Below are positions 42,715-55,252 of a DNA stretch of 64,000 bases, in pieces. The DNA is taken from assembly GCF_041020765.1 (NCBI RefSeq), contig NZ_JBEUEJ010000002.1; one strand, written 5' to 3'. The notes under the pieces were generated by a model that did no database searches, had not been told where the DNA came from, and saw only the letters and a program-made list of their open reading frames with translations. The stretch is from Kineococcus terrestris (GTDB lineage Bacteria > Actinomycetota > Actinomycetes > Actinomycetales > Kineococcaceae). Position 1 is the first letter of the stretch; every line of letters starts with the position of its first letter. The translations under genes were made by a program, and so were the position numbers.

Positions 42715-44891
42715 TCAGCCGATCTGCAGGGGGTCCACCCGCACCCGCACGGGCGGCAGCTTGCGCAGGCTGCGCCCGGCGGCCAGGGCCCGCAGGGCCG
42801 CGGCCAGCTCCTCGGAGCCCTCGCGCGGCACCCGCACGACGGTGCGCACCAGCGGTTCGGGGTCGCGCCCGCGCGGCGGCGCCGGCAGCGGGACGGGGCC
42901 CAGGACGCGGGCGTCCGGCAGCGGCGGCAGCGCCGCCACGGCCTCCGCGACGTCGGCGGCCGCGCCGATGAGACCGGCGAAGCGCGCGGCGGGCGGCAGC
43001 TGCAGCTCGGCGCGCGAGGCCAGCTCGCGCTCGGCGAAACCGGCCGGGTCCCAGCGCACGAGGGCCTGCACGGCCGGGGCCTGCGGGTCGGCGACGACGA
43101 CGACGGCCCCGCCCCGCTCGGCGCCGCGCACGAGGGAGGCCGCGGCCGTCCACCGGCGCAGCGCCTCCTCCTGCGCGCGCAGGTCGGGGCGGCCCAGCAG
43201 CACCCAGCCGTCCAGCAGCATCGCGGCCGCGTACCCGCCCTCGGCGACCGGCTCGGCGCCGGGGGTGGCGATGACGAGGGCGGGCCGCTCGCCCACCCGG
43301 TCCACGACGCGGGAGCCGCCGGAGGTGACGACGTCCACGCCGGGGAAGGCGCGTCCCATCTCCTCGGCGGTGCGCCGGGCGCCGGTGACCACGGCGCGGA
43401 AGCGAGTGTCCCCGCAGTGGGGGCAGGCGTGGTCGGCGGCCGGGCGCCCGCACCAGCGGCACGCGGGGGTGCCGGCGGCCTCGTCCAGGGCCAGGGGCCC
43501 GGCGCAGACGGGGCAGCGCGCCGGCTCGCGGCAGGTCGCGCACGCCAGCGTGGGCACGTACCCGCCGCGCGGCACCTGCACGAGCACGGGCCCGCGGCGC
43601 ACGGCCTCGCGCAGCACGCGCCAGCCGTCGCTGGGCAGGCGGGCCGCGGCGGCCACCGGGTCCTGGGCGTGCGGGGCGGTGCCGGCGACGCTGACGCGGG
43701 GCGCGCGCTCGCGCACGACGTCCCGGTCGGCGACGACGGGGCGGGCCCAGCCGTCCTGCAGCAGCTGCTGCGCCTCGGCCGTGCGGGCGGTGCCGGCCAG
43801 CAGGGCCGCGGCGCCCTCCAGGTCGGCGCGCAGGCGGGCGACCTCGCGCGCGTGCGGGTAGGGGGTGCGCTGGTCGGCGTGCGAGTCGTCGCCGTCGTCG
43901 AGGACGGCGACCAGGCCCAGGTGCTGCACGGGGGCGAAGACGGCGGCGCGGGTGCCGGCGACGACGCGGGCGCGGCCGGTCAGGGCGCGCACGTAGGCGT
44001 CCCAGCGCGCCGACGGGCCGGCGTCGGCCTCCAGCCGCACGTGCGCCCCCGCGGGCAGGCGCCGGGTCAGGGCGGCGTCCAGGCGGTCCAGGTCGCGGTG
44101 GTCGGGCACGACGAGGACCGCCGAGCGGCCCGAGGCCAGGCACGCGCGGGCGGCCACCGCGAGCGCGTCGGCGGGGTCGGTGCCGGGGGCGAGGGTGGCG
44201 ACGGCCCGCGGGGCGCCGCCGTCGGCGAGGTGGCGCAGGAACGCGGGCCCGGCGCGGTGCAGGTCCCAGCCGGCCAGGTCGTCGCCGGGCGCGGGGGCGG
44301 GCACGGCGGCGGTGGGCTCGGGCGCGGCGGCCAGGACGGCGGCCTCGGCGGCCGCGTGCCGGCCGGGTACGGCCAGGCGCACGACGTCGGCCAGGGTGCC
44401 GGCGTAGTGGTCGGCCACCCGCCGGCACAGCTCCAGGACGCGCCGGTCCAGCACGGGCAGGTCGCTGACGACGCGCCGCAGCCTGGCCAGCCGGCCGGGG
44501 TGCTCGCTGGCGGCGGCGCGCTCGAGGACCCAGCCCTCGACGTCGGCGCCGGCGAACGGCACCCGCACCAGGACGCCGGGCTGGGCCGCGTCGGCCATCG
44601 AGGCCGGGACGAGGTAGTCGAAGGGGCGGTCCAGGTGGGCCAGGCCGACGGCGACGAGGACCCGCGCGACGGGGTCCTGCTCGGCGACCTCCTCGGCGGG
44701 GCGGCGGGCCGGGCCCCGGCGCGCGCGGGCGCGGCGGGCCGGGCGCCCGGCGGGTGCGTCCTCCCCGGCCGGTGCGCCCTCGTCGGCCGGCGGGGCCTGG
44801 TCGGCGGGCGGGGCCTGACCGGGACCGTCCCCGCCCCCGGCGCCGTCCCCGGACGCCGGGAGCCCGCCGGGCTCCTGCTCGTCCAGGGCGC

Positions 44892-44895
<4 letters not shown>
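42715..44895 (-). CDS. priA: Probable primosomal protein N' without Walker A motif
   Basis: A 726-aa protein of the replication-restart helicase family. It has the N-terminal DNA-binding start VARVLVAVGLAHLDRPFDYL, the zinc-binding cysteines in CATCREPARCPVCAG and CRWCG...HACPHCGDTRF, and the C-terminal PARFAG/PLVRTVVRV region. The ATP-binding GxxxxGKT motif is absent (the segment reads GTDPADALAVAARAC), as in other actinobacterial PriA proteins, so helicase activity is doubtful. No ATG, GTG or TTG is available upstream of the conserved N-terminus; CTG at 44895, overlapping the metK stop as CTGA, is the best start. Confidence 0.88.
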
Positions 44896-46087
<1,192 letters not shown>

Positions 46088-46091
<4 letters not shown>

Positions 46092-47326
46092 GGGGTCAGC
46101 ATAGGGACCACGGCGTCCCACACCGCGTCGGCCACCACGTCCTTGCTGGCCTCGGGGACCTGCCGCTCGGTGCCGTCGGCGCCCAGCAGCGTGACCGCGT
46201 TGACGGGCTCGGCGAACCCGCGGTGCTCCCCCACCTCGTTGAGCACCAGCAGGTCGCAGCCCTTGCGGGCCAGCTTCGCGCGCCCGTGCTCCAGGACGTC
46301 GCCCTCCTCGTCGCCCGTCTCGGCCGCGAAGCCGACGAGCAGCGGCGCGCGGCCGGTGCGGTCGGCGACGAGCTCGGCGAGCACGTCGGGGTTGCGCTCC
46401 AGCAGCACGACGGGGTCGCGGGCCGGGTCGTCGCCCTTCTTGATCTTGGCGTCGCTGCGGGTCGCGGGGCGGAAGTCGGCCACGGCCGCGGCCATGACGA
46501 CGACGTCGGCGTCCTGCGCGGCCGCGCGCACGGCCGCGCGCAGCTCCAGGGCGGTGCTCACGCGGACGGCCTCGACGGCCGCCGGGACGGGAACCTCCAG
46601 GTGGGCGGCGACGAGGGTGACGGCGGCGCCGCGGGCGGCGGCGGCCGCGGCCAGCGCCACGCCCTGCCGGCCCGAGGAGCGGTTGCCGAGGAAGCGGACC
46701 GGGTCCAGCGGCTCGCGGGTGCCGCCGGCGGAGACGACGACGCGGCGCCCGGCCAGGTCGCGCCCGCGCGCGCCGCCGGCCAGCAGGCGCCGGCAGGCGG
46801 CGGCGACGTCGGCGGGCTCGGGCAGCCGGCCCGGCCCGGAGTCGGCGCCGGTCAGGCGCCCGGAGGCGGGGTCCAGGACGGTGACGCCGCGCCGGCGCAG
46901 CAGGGCGACGTTGTCCTGGACGGCGGCGTTGAGCCACATCTCGGTGTGCATGGCGGGCACCAGCAGCACGGGGCAGGTGGCCGTCAGCAGGACGTTGGTC
47001 AGCAGGTCGTCGGCCAGGCCGTGCGCGGCGCGCGCCAGCAGGTCGGCGGTCGCGGGGGCCACGACGACGAGGTCGGCCTCGCGGCCGATGCGCACGTGCG
47101 GGACCTCGGGCACGTCGTCCCACACGCCGGTGCTGACCGGGTGGCCCGACAGGGCCTCCCAGGTGGCCCGGCCCACGAAGCGCTCGGAGGCGGCGGTGGG
47201 CACGACGCGGACGTCGTGGCCGGTCTCGGTGAGCTCGCGCAGCAGCAGCGCCGCCTTGTAGGCGGCGATGCCACCGGCGACCCCGAGGACGACGCGGGGA
47301 CGCGCGCCCTGCGGGGAGGTGCTCAC
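46088..47326 (-). CDS. coaBC: Phosphopantothenoylcysteine decarboxylase/synthetase
   Basis: A 412-aa bifunctional enzyme of coenzyme A synthesis. The CoaC half has VVLGVAGGIAAYKAALLLREL (FMN site), the catalytic-His region VPHVRIGREADLVVVAPAT and PAMHTEMW; the CoaB half has the nucleotide loop VVVSAGGTREPLDPVRFLGN followed by SSGRQG and the AKIKK motif. Overlaps rpoZ and metK by 4 bp each. Confidence 0.97.
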
Positions 47327-47586
47327 TGCTCGATGGGCTCCGAGGTCAGCAGGCCCTCGTTGATCTCGCGCAGGGACACGGACAGCGCCTTCTCCTGCAC
47401 GTGGGTCTCCACCAGCGGGCCGACGTACTCCAGCAGGCCCTCGCCGAGCTGGGAGTAGTACGCGTTGATCTGGCGCGCGCGCTTGGCGGCGTAGATGACC
47501 AGGGCGTACTTGGAGTCGGCGGCCGTCAGCAGGTCGTCGATGGGCGGGTTGGTGATGCCCTCGGGCGCGGCGACGGTTCCAGCCAC
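47323..47586 (-). CDS. rpoZ: DNA-directed RNA polymerase omega subunit
   Basis: An 87-aa subunit helping beta-prime folding and assembly. Landmarks: ITNPPIDDLLTAADSKYALV, IYAAKRARQINAYYSQLGEG (the conserved AAKRARQIN), and VSLREINEGLL. GTG at 47586 follows AGGAGA at a normal gap, only 2 bp after the gmk stop. Confidence 0.96.
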   Translation of the reverse strand: MAGTVAAPEGITNPPIDDLLTAADSKYALVIYAAKRARQINAYYSQLGEGLLEYVGPLVETHVQEKALSVSLREINEGLLTSEPIEQ

Positions 47587-47588
47587 GG

Positions 47589-48224
47589 TCAGGTCTCCTC
47601 AGGGGTCGGCGGGTGGTGCGGTGCCCCGGCCCCGGCCGGAGCCGGCGGCTCGTGCGGGGACAGTCCCATCCATCCTACGAGCTCGTCGGTGGCGCGCCGC
47701 ACGTCGTCGTTGTAGATCGTCACGTCGAACTCCGGCTCGGCGGCCAGCTCGACGCGGGCGGTGGCCAGCCGGCGCTCGCGCTCCTCGGGGGTCTCGGTGC
47801 CGCGGCCGACGAGGCGGCGCACCAGCTCGTCCCAGCTGGGCGGGGCGAGGAAGACGAACCGGGCCTCGGGCATCGCGGCGCGCACCTGGCGCGCGCCGGC
47901 CAGGTCGATCTCCAGCAGCGCGGGGCGGCCGGAGGCCAGGACCTCCGCCACGGGTCCGCGCGGGGTGCCGTAGCGGTGCCGGCCGTGCACGCGCGCCCAC
48001 TCCAGCAGCTCCCCGCGCTCGACGAGGCCGTCGAAGTCCTCCTCGCCCACGAAGTGGTAGTGCACGCCGTCGACCTCGCCGGGCCGCTGCGGGCGGGTGG
48101 TGGCCGACACCGAGATCCACACCTGCGGGTAGCGGGCGCGCAGGTCGGCGGAGACGGTGCCCTTGCCCACGGCGGTGGGCCCGGCGAGGACCGTCAGGCG
48201 GGAGGGGGCGGGGGCCGAGCTCAG
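47589..48224 (-). CDS. gmk: Guanylate kinase
   Basis: A 211-aa kinase phosphorylating GMP. P-loop VLAGPTAVGKGTVSADL, GMP-binding SVSATTRPQRPGEVDGVHYH, FDGLVERGELLEWARVHGR and LLEIDLAGARQVRA are present. A start at the GTG 48170 would cut the P-loop; upstream, the only candidate before the conserved strand LTVLAGPTAVGK is CTG at 48224, overlapping the mihF stop as CTGA, giving an N-terminus of about 12 residues (LSSAPAPSR). No ATG, GTG or TTG exists in frame. Confidence 0.94.
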   Translation of the reverse strand: MSSAPAPSRLTVLAGPTAVGKGTVSADLRARYPQVWISVSATTRPQRPGEVDGVHYHFVGEEDFDGLVERGELLEWARVHGRHRYGTPRGPVAEVLASGRPALLEIDLAGARQVRAAMPEARFVFLAPPSWDELVRRLVGRGTETPEERERRLATARVELAAEPEFDVTIYNDDVRRATDELVGWMGLSPHEPPAPAGAGAPHHPPTPEET

Positions 48225-48586
48225 GACCGCTCCCCCTCCCCGGACCCGTCCTCGGCCGCCGCGCCGTTCCCGTGGGCGCCGAAGCGCTCGACGAGGGCGG
48301 CGATCTGGTGGGCGCCCAGCCCGCGCACCCGGCGGGACTCCGAGATGCCGATCTCCGCCATGATCTGGCGGGCGCGCACCTTGCCGACGTTGGGCAGGGA
48401 CTCCAGCAGCGCGGAGACCTTCATCTTGCCCAGCACCTCGTTGTCCTGCCCCTCGCGGACGACGTCCTCGAGGCTGCCCCCGGCGTACTTCAGGCGGTTC
48501 TTCACCTCCGCGCGCTCCCGGCGCGCGGCCGCGGCCTTCTCGAGGGCGGCGGCGCGCTGTTCGGCCGTCAGGGGAGGCAGGGGCAC
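48221..48586 (-). CDS. mihF: Actinobacterial integration host factor
   Basis: A 121-aa nucleoid-associated DNA-binding protein of the mIHF family, unrelated in sequence to E. coli IHF. Landmarks: PPLTAEQRAAALEKAAAAR, RAEVKNRLKYAGGSLEDVV and the helix-two-turn-helix VSALLESLPNVGKVRARQIM. It is essential in mycobacteria and binds DNA to organise the chromosome. A Gly/Glu-rich C-terminal tail adds about 15 residues. GTG at 48586 follows GAGGTG. A TAGGTT -10 box is at about 48668-48673. Confidence 0.95.
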   Translation of the reverse strand: MPLPPLTAEQRAAALEKAAAARRERAEVKNRLKYAGGSLEDVVREGQDNEVLGKMKVSALLESLPNVGKVRARQIMAEIGISESRRVRGLGAHQIAALVERFGAHGNGAAAEDGSGEGERS

Positions 48587-48747
48587 GGTGTCACCTCGGG
48601 GTCCTTCGGGGGCAGCGGTCGGCGGGGCTGGCCGGCGCGCGGGGCGCTGGGCGGGGGCGTGCGGGGCAACCTAGCGACCCCCCTCCGGCAGCGGCAACGG
48701 CGGGGTCGGTGCGCGCCGGGACAGCACCGCGGGGCTCACCGCGGGGC

Positions 48748-49823
48748 TCACCGCGCCACCGCCCCGGCCGCGGGCTCCAGGCGCCCGGCGGCGATGTCCT
48801 CGGCCCAGTGGCACGCGACCCGCTGGGCCGGCGACCCGTCCCCCGCCGCGGGCCCGGCACCGGGCGCGCCGGCGGGCACGTCGGCGGGCAGGACCCGCAG
48901 CAGGGGGCGCTCGTCGGCGCAGCGGGTGGGCTGCACCCACGGGCAGCGGGTGCGGAAGCGGCAGCCCGAGGGCGGGTCGGCGGGGCTGGGCAGGTCCCCG
49001 GACAGCAGGATGCGCTCGCGGCGCTCCTCCACCTCGGGGTCGGGCACGGGCGCGGCGGACAGCAGCGCCCGCGTGTACGGGTGCAGCGGCCGGGCGTAGA
49101 CGGCGGCGGCGGGCCCCTCCTCCACGACCGCGCCCAGGTACATGACGCCGACGACGTCGCTGACGTGCTTGACGACGGCCAGGTCGTGGGCGATGACGAG
49201 GTAGGTCAGCCCCAGCTCGCGCTGCAGCTCCTCCAGCAGCACGAGGACCTGCGCCTGCACGGACACGTCGAGGGCCGAGACGGGCTCGTCGGCCACGAGC
49301 AGCTCGGGGTCCAGGACGAGGGCGCGGGCGATGCCGACGCGCTGGCGCTGCCCGCCGGAGAACTCGTGCGGGTACTTGGCGGCGGCCGAGGCGGGCAGCC
49401 CGACCCGCTCCAGCAGCTCGCGCACCCGCCGGCGGTGCCCGGCGGCGCCGCCCTCGACCCCGTGCACGCGCAGCGGCTCCACGAGGGCGCTCTCGACGTC
49501 CTGGCGGGGGTCGAGGCTGGCCAGCGGGTCCTGGAAGACCATCTGCAGGCCGCGGCGGGCGCGGCGCAGCTCCTCGGGGCGCAGCTGCAGCAGGTCGCGC
49601 CCGCCCACGCGCACCTCGCCGGCCGTCGGCTCGGTCAGGCGCAGGACGGCGCGCCCGAGGGTGGACTTGCCGCAGCCGGACTCCCCCACGAGCCCGTAGG
49701 TCGTGCCGCGCTCGACGTCGAGGTCGACGCCGTCCACGGCGCGCACGGCGCCGCCGCGGCGGCGCAGGAGCCCGCCGCGCACCGGGTAGTGCACCTGGAG
49801 CCCGCGGACCTCCAGCAGCGCGC

Positions 49824-49827
<4 letters not shown>
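48748..49827 (-). CDS. dppF: Dipeptide/oligopeptide ABC transporter ATP-binding protein (DppF-like)
   Basis: A 359-aa ABC ATPase. Walker A GESGCGKSTLGRAVLRL, Q-loop LQMVFQDPLASLDPRQDV, signature FSGGQRQRVGIARAL, Walker B LLVADEPVSALDVS and switch His in LVIAHDLAVVKH are intact, and the oligopeptide-family C-terminal zinc/iron-sulfur-like cysteines appear in CRFRTRCPWVQPTRC. Last gene of the importer operon. GTG at 49827 overlaps the dppD stop by 4 bp. The family's C-terminal region is about 25 residues longer than usual. Confidence 0.93.
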
Positions 49828-50851
<1,024 letters not shown>

Positions 50852-50855
<4 letters not shown>

Positions 50856-51769
50856 CGGGTGCTCCTCGGGTCCAGGGCCTGGCGCAGCGACTCGCCGAGC
50901 AGGGTGAAGCCGAGCGCGGTGACGGCGATGCAGGCGCCGGGCAGGAGGGCCAGCTGCGGGGCCTGCTCGAGGCGGTCCTGGGCGCGCACGAGCATCCGGC
51001 CCCACTCGGCCACCCTCGGCTCGGGGTCGCCCAGGCCGAGGAACGACAGGGCGGCGACCTCGATGACGGCGGTGGCCAGCACGAGGGTGGCCTGCACCAG
51101 GACGGGGCCGGTGGAGTTGGGCAGCATGTGCCCGAGCACGATGCGCCGCTGGCGCAGGCCCAGCGAGCGCAGGGCGAGCACGTAGTCCTGGCCGCGCTGG
51201 GACAGCAGCGAGGCGCGCAGCAGCCGCGCGAAGACGGGCACCTGCGCGGCGGCGATGGCGAGCATGACCGAGGTGGAGCTGCGGCCCAGGACGGCGGCGA
51301 CGGAGACGGCCAGCAGCAGCGCCGGGATGGACAGCAGGACGTCGACCACGCGCATGATCGCCGTGTCGACCCAGCCGCCGATCCCGCCGGCGAGCAGGCC
51401 GAGCGCGGCCCCCACCGCCAGGCCCACGGCGGTGGACACGACGCCGATGACGAGGGAGGAGCGCGCCCCGTACAGCAGCTGGGTCAGCAGGTCGGAGCCG
51501 AAGGAGTCCAGGCCCAGGGGGTGCTCGGCGCTGGGGCCGGGCACGGAGGTCGGCGTCACCTGGCCGAACCACTCCGCGGTGGCGGGCCGGTAGGGGGCCA
51601 GCACGGGCGCCAGGACGGCGACGAGGACGAACAGCGCGACGATGACGGCGCCGGCGATGCCGGCGGGGTCGCGGCGCAGGCGCCGCCACGCGGCGCGCCA
51701 GGGACCGGCGCCGGAGGTGCCGGTGGGCTCCACCTGCCCGGGGTCCGGCAGCGCTTCGAGGGCGGTCAC
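50852..51769 (-). CDS. dppC: Dipeptide/oligopeptide ABC transporter permease (DppC-like)
   Basis: A 305-aa permease with an N-terminal membrane helix, the periplasmic loop AEHPLGLDSFGSDLLTQLLYGAR typical of DppC/OppC and a BPD_transp_1 domain; the EAA loop is RSLGLRQRRIVLGHMLPNSTG. About six hydrophobic segments. GTG at 51769 overlaps dppB. Confidence 0.93.
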
Positions 51770-52770
51770 GAGACGCGCACCCGCGGGTCGACGAGGCCGT
51801 AGCTGACGTCGACGAGGAGGTTGACGAGGGCGTACACGACGGCGATGAACAGGATGAACCCCTGGAGGACCGGGTAGTCGAGCTGGGTGACGGCCTGGAA
51901 CAGGTAGCTGCCGATGCCGTTGATCGCGAACACCGTCTCGGTGAGCACCGCCCCCGACAGCAGCGCCCCGGCCTGCAGCCCGAGGGTGGTGGACACCGGC
52001 AGCAGCGCGTTGCGCAGCACGTGGCGGCGGCTGACGACGGAGCTGGGCAGGCCCTTGGCGCGGGCGGTGCGCACGTGGTCGTCGCCGAGCACGTCGAGCA
52101 CGGAGGCGCGGGTGATGCGCACGATGATGGCCAGCGGGATCGACGCCAGCGCCAGCGCGGGCAGGGCCAGGTGCACCAGGGCGTCCCAGGAGGCGTCCCA
52201 CTCGCGGGTGAGCAGGCCGTCCAGGACGTAGAACCCGGTGACGTGGGTGGCGTCGATGCGCGCGTCCTGGCGCCCGGCGGTGGGGAACAGCCCCAGCTGC
52301 AGGGCGAACAGGTACTTCAGCAGGACGGCGAGGAAGAACACCGGGACGACGACGCCGAGCAGCGAACCCCCGACGGCGAGGTGGTCCAGCGCCCCGCCGC
52401 GCCGCCGCGCCGCCAGGTACCCCAGGGGGATCCCCGCGACGACGGCGATCAGCAGGGCGGCCACGGCCAGCTCGACCGTGGCCGGGAACCGCTCGGCGAA
52501 CGTCGCCAGCACGGGTTCACCGGTGCGGATCGAGGCGCCGAAGTCGCCGGTGAGCAGGCGGCCGACGTACGTGACGTACTGCTGCCACAGCGGCTGGTCG
52601 AACCCGTACCGCTCAGTGACCGCGGCGATCCCGGCGGGGGTCGCGCGCTCGCCGAGCAGCGCCCGGGCCGGGTCCCCGGGCAGGGCCCGGACCCAGGCGA
52701 ACAGCAGGAGCGACAGGCCGGCCAGGACCACCAGGAGCAGTCCCAGCCGGCGGGCGACGAAGGAGAGCAT
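51766..52770 (-). CDS. dppB: Dipeptide/oligopeptide ABC transporter permease (DppB-like)
   Basis: A 334-aa permease beginning MLSFVARRLGLLLVVLAGL, with the DppB N-terminal PGDPARALLGERATP stretch, six hydrophobic segments and the EAA loop RTARAKGLPSSVVSRRHVLRN followed by LTETVFAINGIG. ATG at 52770 overlaps the binding-protein stop by 1 bp (TGATG). Confidence 0.94.
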   Translation of the reverse strand: MLSFVARRLGLLLVVLAGLSLLLFAWVRALPGDPARALLGERATPAGIAAVTERYGFDQPLWQQYVTYVGRLLTGDFGASIRTGEPVLATFAERFPATVELAVAALLIAVVAGIPLGYLAARRRGGALDHLAVGGSLLGVVVPVFFLAVLLKYLFALQLGLFPTAGRQDARIDATHVTGFYVLDGLLTREWDASWDALVHLALPALALASIPLAIIVRITRASVLDVLGDDHVRTARAKGLPSSVVSRRHVLRNALLPVSTTLGLQAGALLSGAVLTETVFAINGIGSYLFQAVTQLDYPVLQGFILFIAVVYALVNLLVDVSYGLVDPRVRVS

Positions 52771-54473
52771 CAGCCCTCGGAGACGGTGACGGTGTTCCAG
52801 ACCTCGTCCTGCACGGGGCTCGCGGTGTAGCCCTCGACGCCGGCGGCGAACGCCAGCGACGGCACGGGGCTGGCGACGGGGATGCCGGGCAGCAGCTGCA
52901 TGACCTGCTCGTTGAGGGCCTCGTAGGCCTCCTGCTGCGCGTCCTCGCCGACGACGGTGCGGGCCTGCGCCAGCCCGTCGAACAGGGCCTGGTCGGTGAA
53001 CCCCCACTCGTTCGTGGCGGCGCCGAAGAACACCCCGATGAAGTTGTCGGGGTCGTTGTAGTCGCCCGTCCAGCCCAGCAGGTGCAGGCCGTGGTCGCTG
53101 CCGCCCTGCACGGTGCCCAGGTAGTCCGGGGTCCACTGCTCGGCGACGGGCTGCACGGTGATGCCGACGGCGGACAGCTGCTGGGAGATCGCGTTGTAGA
53201 TGGTCTCCGGGTCCGGCATGTACGGGCGCGAGACGCCCGTGGGGTAGTTGAACGGCAGGGTCAGCTCGGACTGGCCGGCCTCGGCGAGCAGCTGGCGCGC
53301 GCGGTCGGGGTCGTACTCGTAGGTGGTGACGCCGGCGTTGTACCCGATGACGTTCTCGGGCATGAACTGGGTCGCCGGCTCGGTGCCCTCGGGCAGCGCG
53401 TTGGCGATGACGGCCTCCTTGTCGATCGCGTGGGCGATCGCCTGGCGCACGCGGACGTCGTCCAGCGGCGGGAAGGCCTGGTTCATCCCCAGGTACAGGA
53501 TGTTGAAGGCCGGGCGCTCCTGGACCTGGAACCCGGCGGAGGTCAGGGTGTCGACGTCGGCGGGGGCGACGAGGTCGTAGCCGTCGATGTCGCCGTTCTG
53601 CAGGGCCTGGCGGCGGGCGGTGCCGTCGCCGATGAACCGGACGACGGCGGTGGCGACCTTGGCGGTCTCGCCCCAGTAGTCGTCGTTGCGGCGCAGGCGG
53701 ATCTGCTGCCCGCGCTCCCAGGAGTCGAACACGAACGGGCCGGTGCCGACGATCCCGCCGGTGGCGTAGGCGCTCTGGCGCGGGTCGGAACCGTCGGCGC
53801 CGTTGCCGCCGCCGGCCTCGACGGCACCGGTCTCCTGCATGGCGAACGCCGGCAGCGTGAGGGAGGCGAGGAAACCGGCGAACGGCGCGGTGAGGTTCAC
53901 GGTGACGGTGCCGTCGTCGTTGGCGGTGCTGCCCGCGTACAGGCTGGCGCCCAGCGCGGGGTCGTCGTTGACGGCGAACCCGCGGAAGATCGAGCGGTAG
54001 TAGTACGCGAGGTCCTCGCCCTGGGCCAGGCCGCGCAGGTTGTACCAGCGCTCGAAGTTCGCGACGACGGCCTGGTTGTCGAACGGCTCGCCGTTGGAGA
54101 ACGTCACGCCCTCGGCGAGGGTGAAGGTGTAGCTGAGGCCGTCCTCGGAGACCTCCCAGGAGGTCGCCAGGCCGGGCGCGAGCTCGGTCGTGCCCGGCTC
54201 GGTGCTGACGAGCCCCTCGAAGACCTGCCGGGTGATGCGGAACGTCTCGCCGTCGCTGGCGAAGACGGGGTCGAGGGCGTCGGGGTCGGACGCGCCGCCG
54301 AACACGAAGGTGTCGACCTCGGAACCGCCACCGCCGCCGCCCTCGGCGCCCTCCTGCCCACCGGTGTCGCGCTGGCTCTCCGCGCAGGCCGCGGTCGTGG
54401 CCGTCGCCGCCACGGCCAGCGAGGCGAGCGTGAAGGTGCGGCGGGTGGGAGCGTTCTCGGGAGACTCAGGCAT
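52770..54473 (-). CDS. dppA: ABC transporter substrate-binding lipoprotein, family 5 (peptide)
   Basis: A 567-aa extracytoplasmic solute-binding protein. The N-terminus has a twin-arginine TRRTFTLASLAV followed by the lipobox TAAC, so export may be by the Tat path with lipid anchoring at Cys29. Family signatures: WEVSEDGLSYTFTLAEGVTFSNG (in part), VRQAIAHAIDKEAVI, YEYDPDRARQLLAEAG. Ligand (dipeptide, oligopeptide or nickel) cannot be fixed. ATG at 54473 follows GAGG. First gene of the operon, from the promoter at 54535-54563. Confidence 0.92.
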   Translation of the reverse strand: MPESPENAPTRRTFTLASLAVAATATTAACAESQRDTGGQEGAEGGGGGGSEVDTFVFGGASDPDALDPVFASDGETFRITRQVFEGLVSTEPGTTELAPGLATSWEVSEDGLSYTFTLAEGVTFSNGEPFDNQAVVANFERWYNLRGLAQGEDLAYYYRSIFRGFAVNDDPALGASLYAGSTANDDGTVTVNLTAPFAGFLASLTLPAFAMQETGAVEAGGGNGADGSDPRQSAYATGGIVGTGPFVFDSWERGQQIRLRRNDDYWGETAKVATAVVRFIGDGTARRQALQNGDIDGYDLVAPADVDTLTSAGFQVQERPAFNILYLGMNQAFPPLDDVRVRQAIAHAIDKEAVIANALPEGTEPATQFMPENVIGYNAGVTTYEYDPDRARQLLAEAGQSELTLPFNYPTGVSRPYMPDPETIYNAISQQLSAVGITVQPVAEQWTPDYLGTVQGGSDHGLHLLGWTGDYNDPDNFIGVFFGAATNEWGFTDQALFDGLAQARTVVGEDAQQEAYEALNEQVMQLLPGIPVASPVPSLAFAAGVEGYTASPVQDEVWNTVTVSEG

Positions 54474-54534
54474 CGAGGTCCTCGTTCTGGTGTCGGGGTG
54501 GTCGGCGCGCGGGGTGGCCGCGCGGCCCGGGGGG

Positions 54535-54563
54535 ACGTTAGGCGGTCGCCACGTGCTCACCAA
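54535..54563 (-). promoter_or_regulatory. Promoter of the peptide transporter operon
   Basis: On the minus strand: -35 TTGGTG (54558-54563), 17-nt spacer, -10 TAACGT (54535-54540), about 60 bp before the dppA start. Apart from this, the gap 54474-54770 shows no gene; a small frame at 54557-54742 is not supported. Confidence 0.55.
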
Positions 54564-54770
54564 GGGCTCCACGCACGTGTCACACAGTCGTAACAGGGGA
54601 CGCGGGGTGGGCGGGTTCCCCGGTTCCCGGTCGCCGTGCCCGGCGGGTCGCCGGTCGGGTGGTGCACTCGTCCTCCTCGACGGCGCACCGGGCCGGTCCC
54701 GGGCGCGAGCAGACCTTCCGCCAGTCGCGGGCGCCCGCGCAAGGCGACACGCGGCGCGGGGGCGGGGGGC

Positions 54771-55205
54771 TCAGGAGGGGCCGTCGGTGGCGTCGGCCCC
54801 CGCGCCCGTCCCCACGTCGGCGAGCAGGTCGCGCAGCGCCGCGACCCGCTCGCCGCCCAGCTGCTCCTCCAGACCGCGCAGGAGGCGGCGGGCGTCGGCG
54901 GCCAGCGCCCGCCCGCGGGCGGTGAGCAGGACGAGGCGGCCGCCAGCGCGGGCGGGGTCGGGCTCGACGGCGAGCAGGCCGTGGCGCACGAGGCCCGCGA
55001 CGAGCTCGTGAGCGCCCTGCCGGCTGGTGCCCAGCCGGCGCGCCAGGGTCGCGGGCGCGACGCCGCGGGCGTCGAGGTGGGCGAAGACGAGGGACTGCGC
55101 CGGGCTCAGGCGCGGCCAGCCCGCCTCCTCCAGGCCGTCGAGGAGCTGGCGGTCGAACCAGCGGCTGGCCCGCAGCAGCAGCAGCGCCAGCGGTACGCGG
55201 TCCAC
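54771..55205 (-). CDS. MarR-family transcriptional regulator
   Basis: A 144-aa winged-helix repressor. The DNA-binding helices are in LSPAQSLVFAHLDARGVAPAT and LARRLGTSRQGAHELVAGLV, the wing is VEPDPARAGGRLVLLTARG, with N- and C-terminal dimer helices. Likely controls its divergent neighbour, since a perfect palindrome lies in the shared gap. TACCGT (55212-55217) is 6 nt before GTG 55205, so its own mRNA is probably leaderless. Confidence 0.88.
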   Translation of the reverse strand: MDRVPLALLLLRASRWFDRQLLDGLEEAGWPRLSPAQSLVFAHLDARGVAPATLARRLGTSRQGAHELVAGLVRHGLLAVEPDPARAGGRLVLLTARGRALAADARRLLRGLEEQLGGERVAALRDLLADVGTGAGADATDGPS

Positions 55206-55252
55206 CCGGGCACGGTACCCACCCCGCCGCCGGGCGGGCCCGCGCCCGGCGG

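Noticed and set aside
48727..48750. Two near-identical 12-bp copies at the end of the dppF-like gene, as an insertion footprint
   Set aside because: Short, G/C-biased, within coding sequence at the C-terminus; no matching copy at the other end of the transport block.
54557..54742. 61-codon frame between the marR gene and the peptide importer
   Set aside because: Arg/Pro-rich, overlaps the likely dpp promoter and has no ribosome-binding site or leaderless signature.
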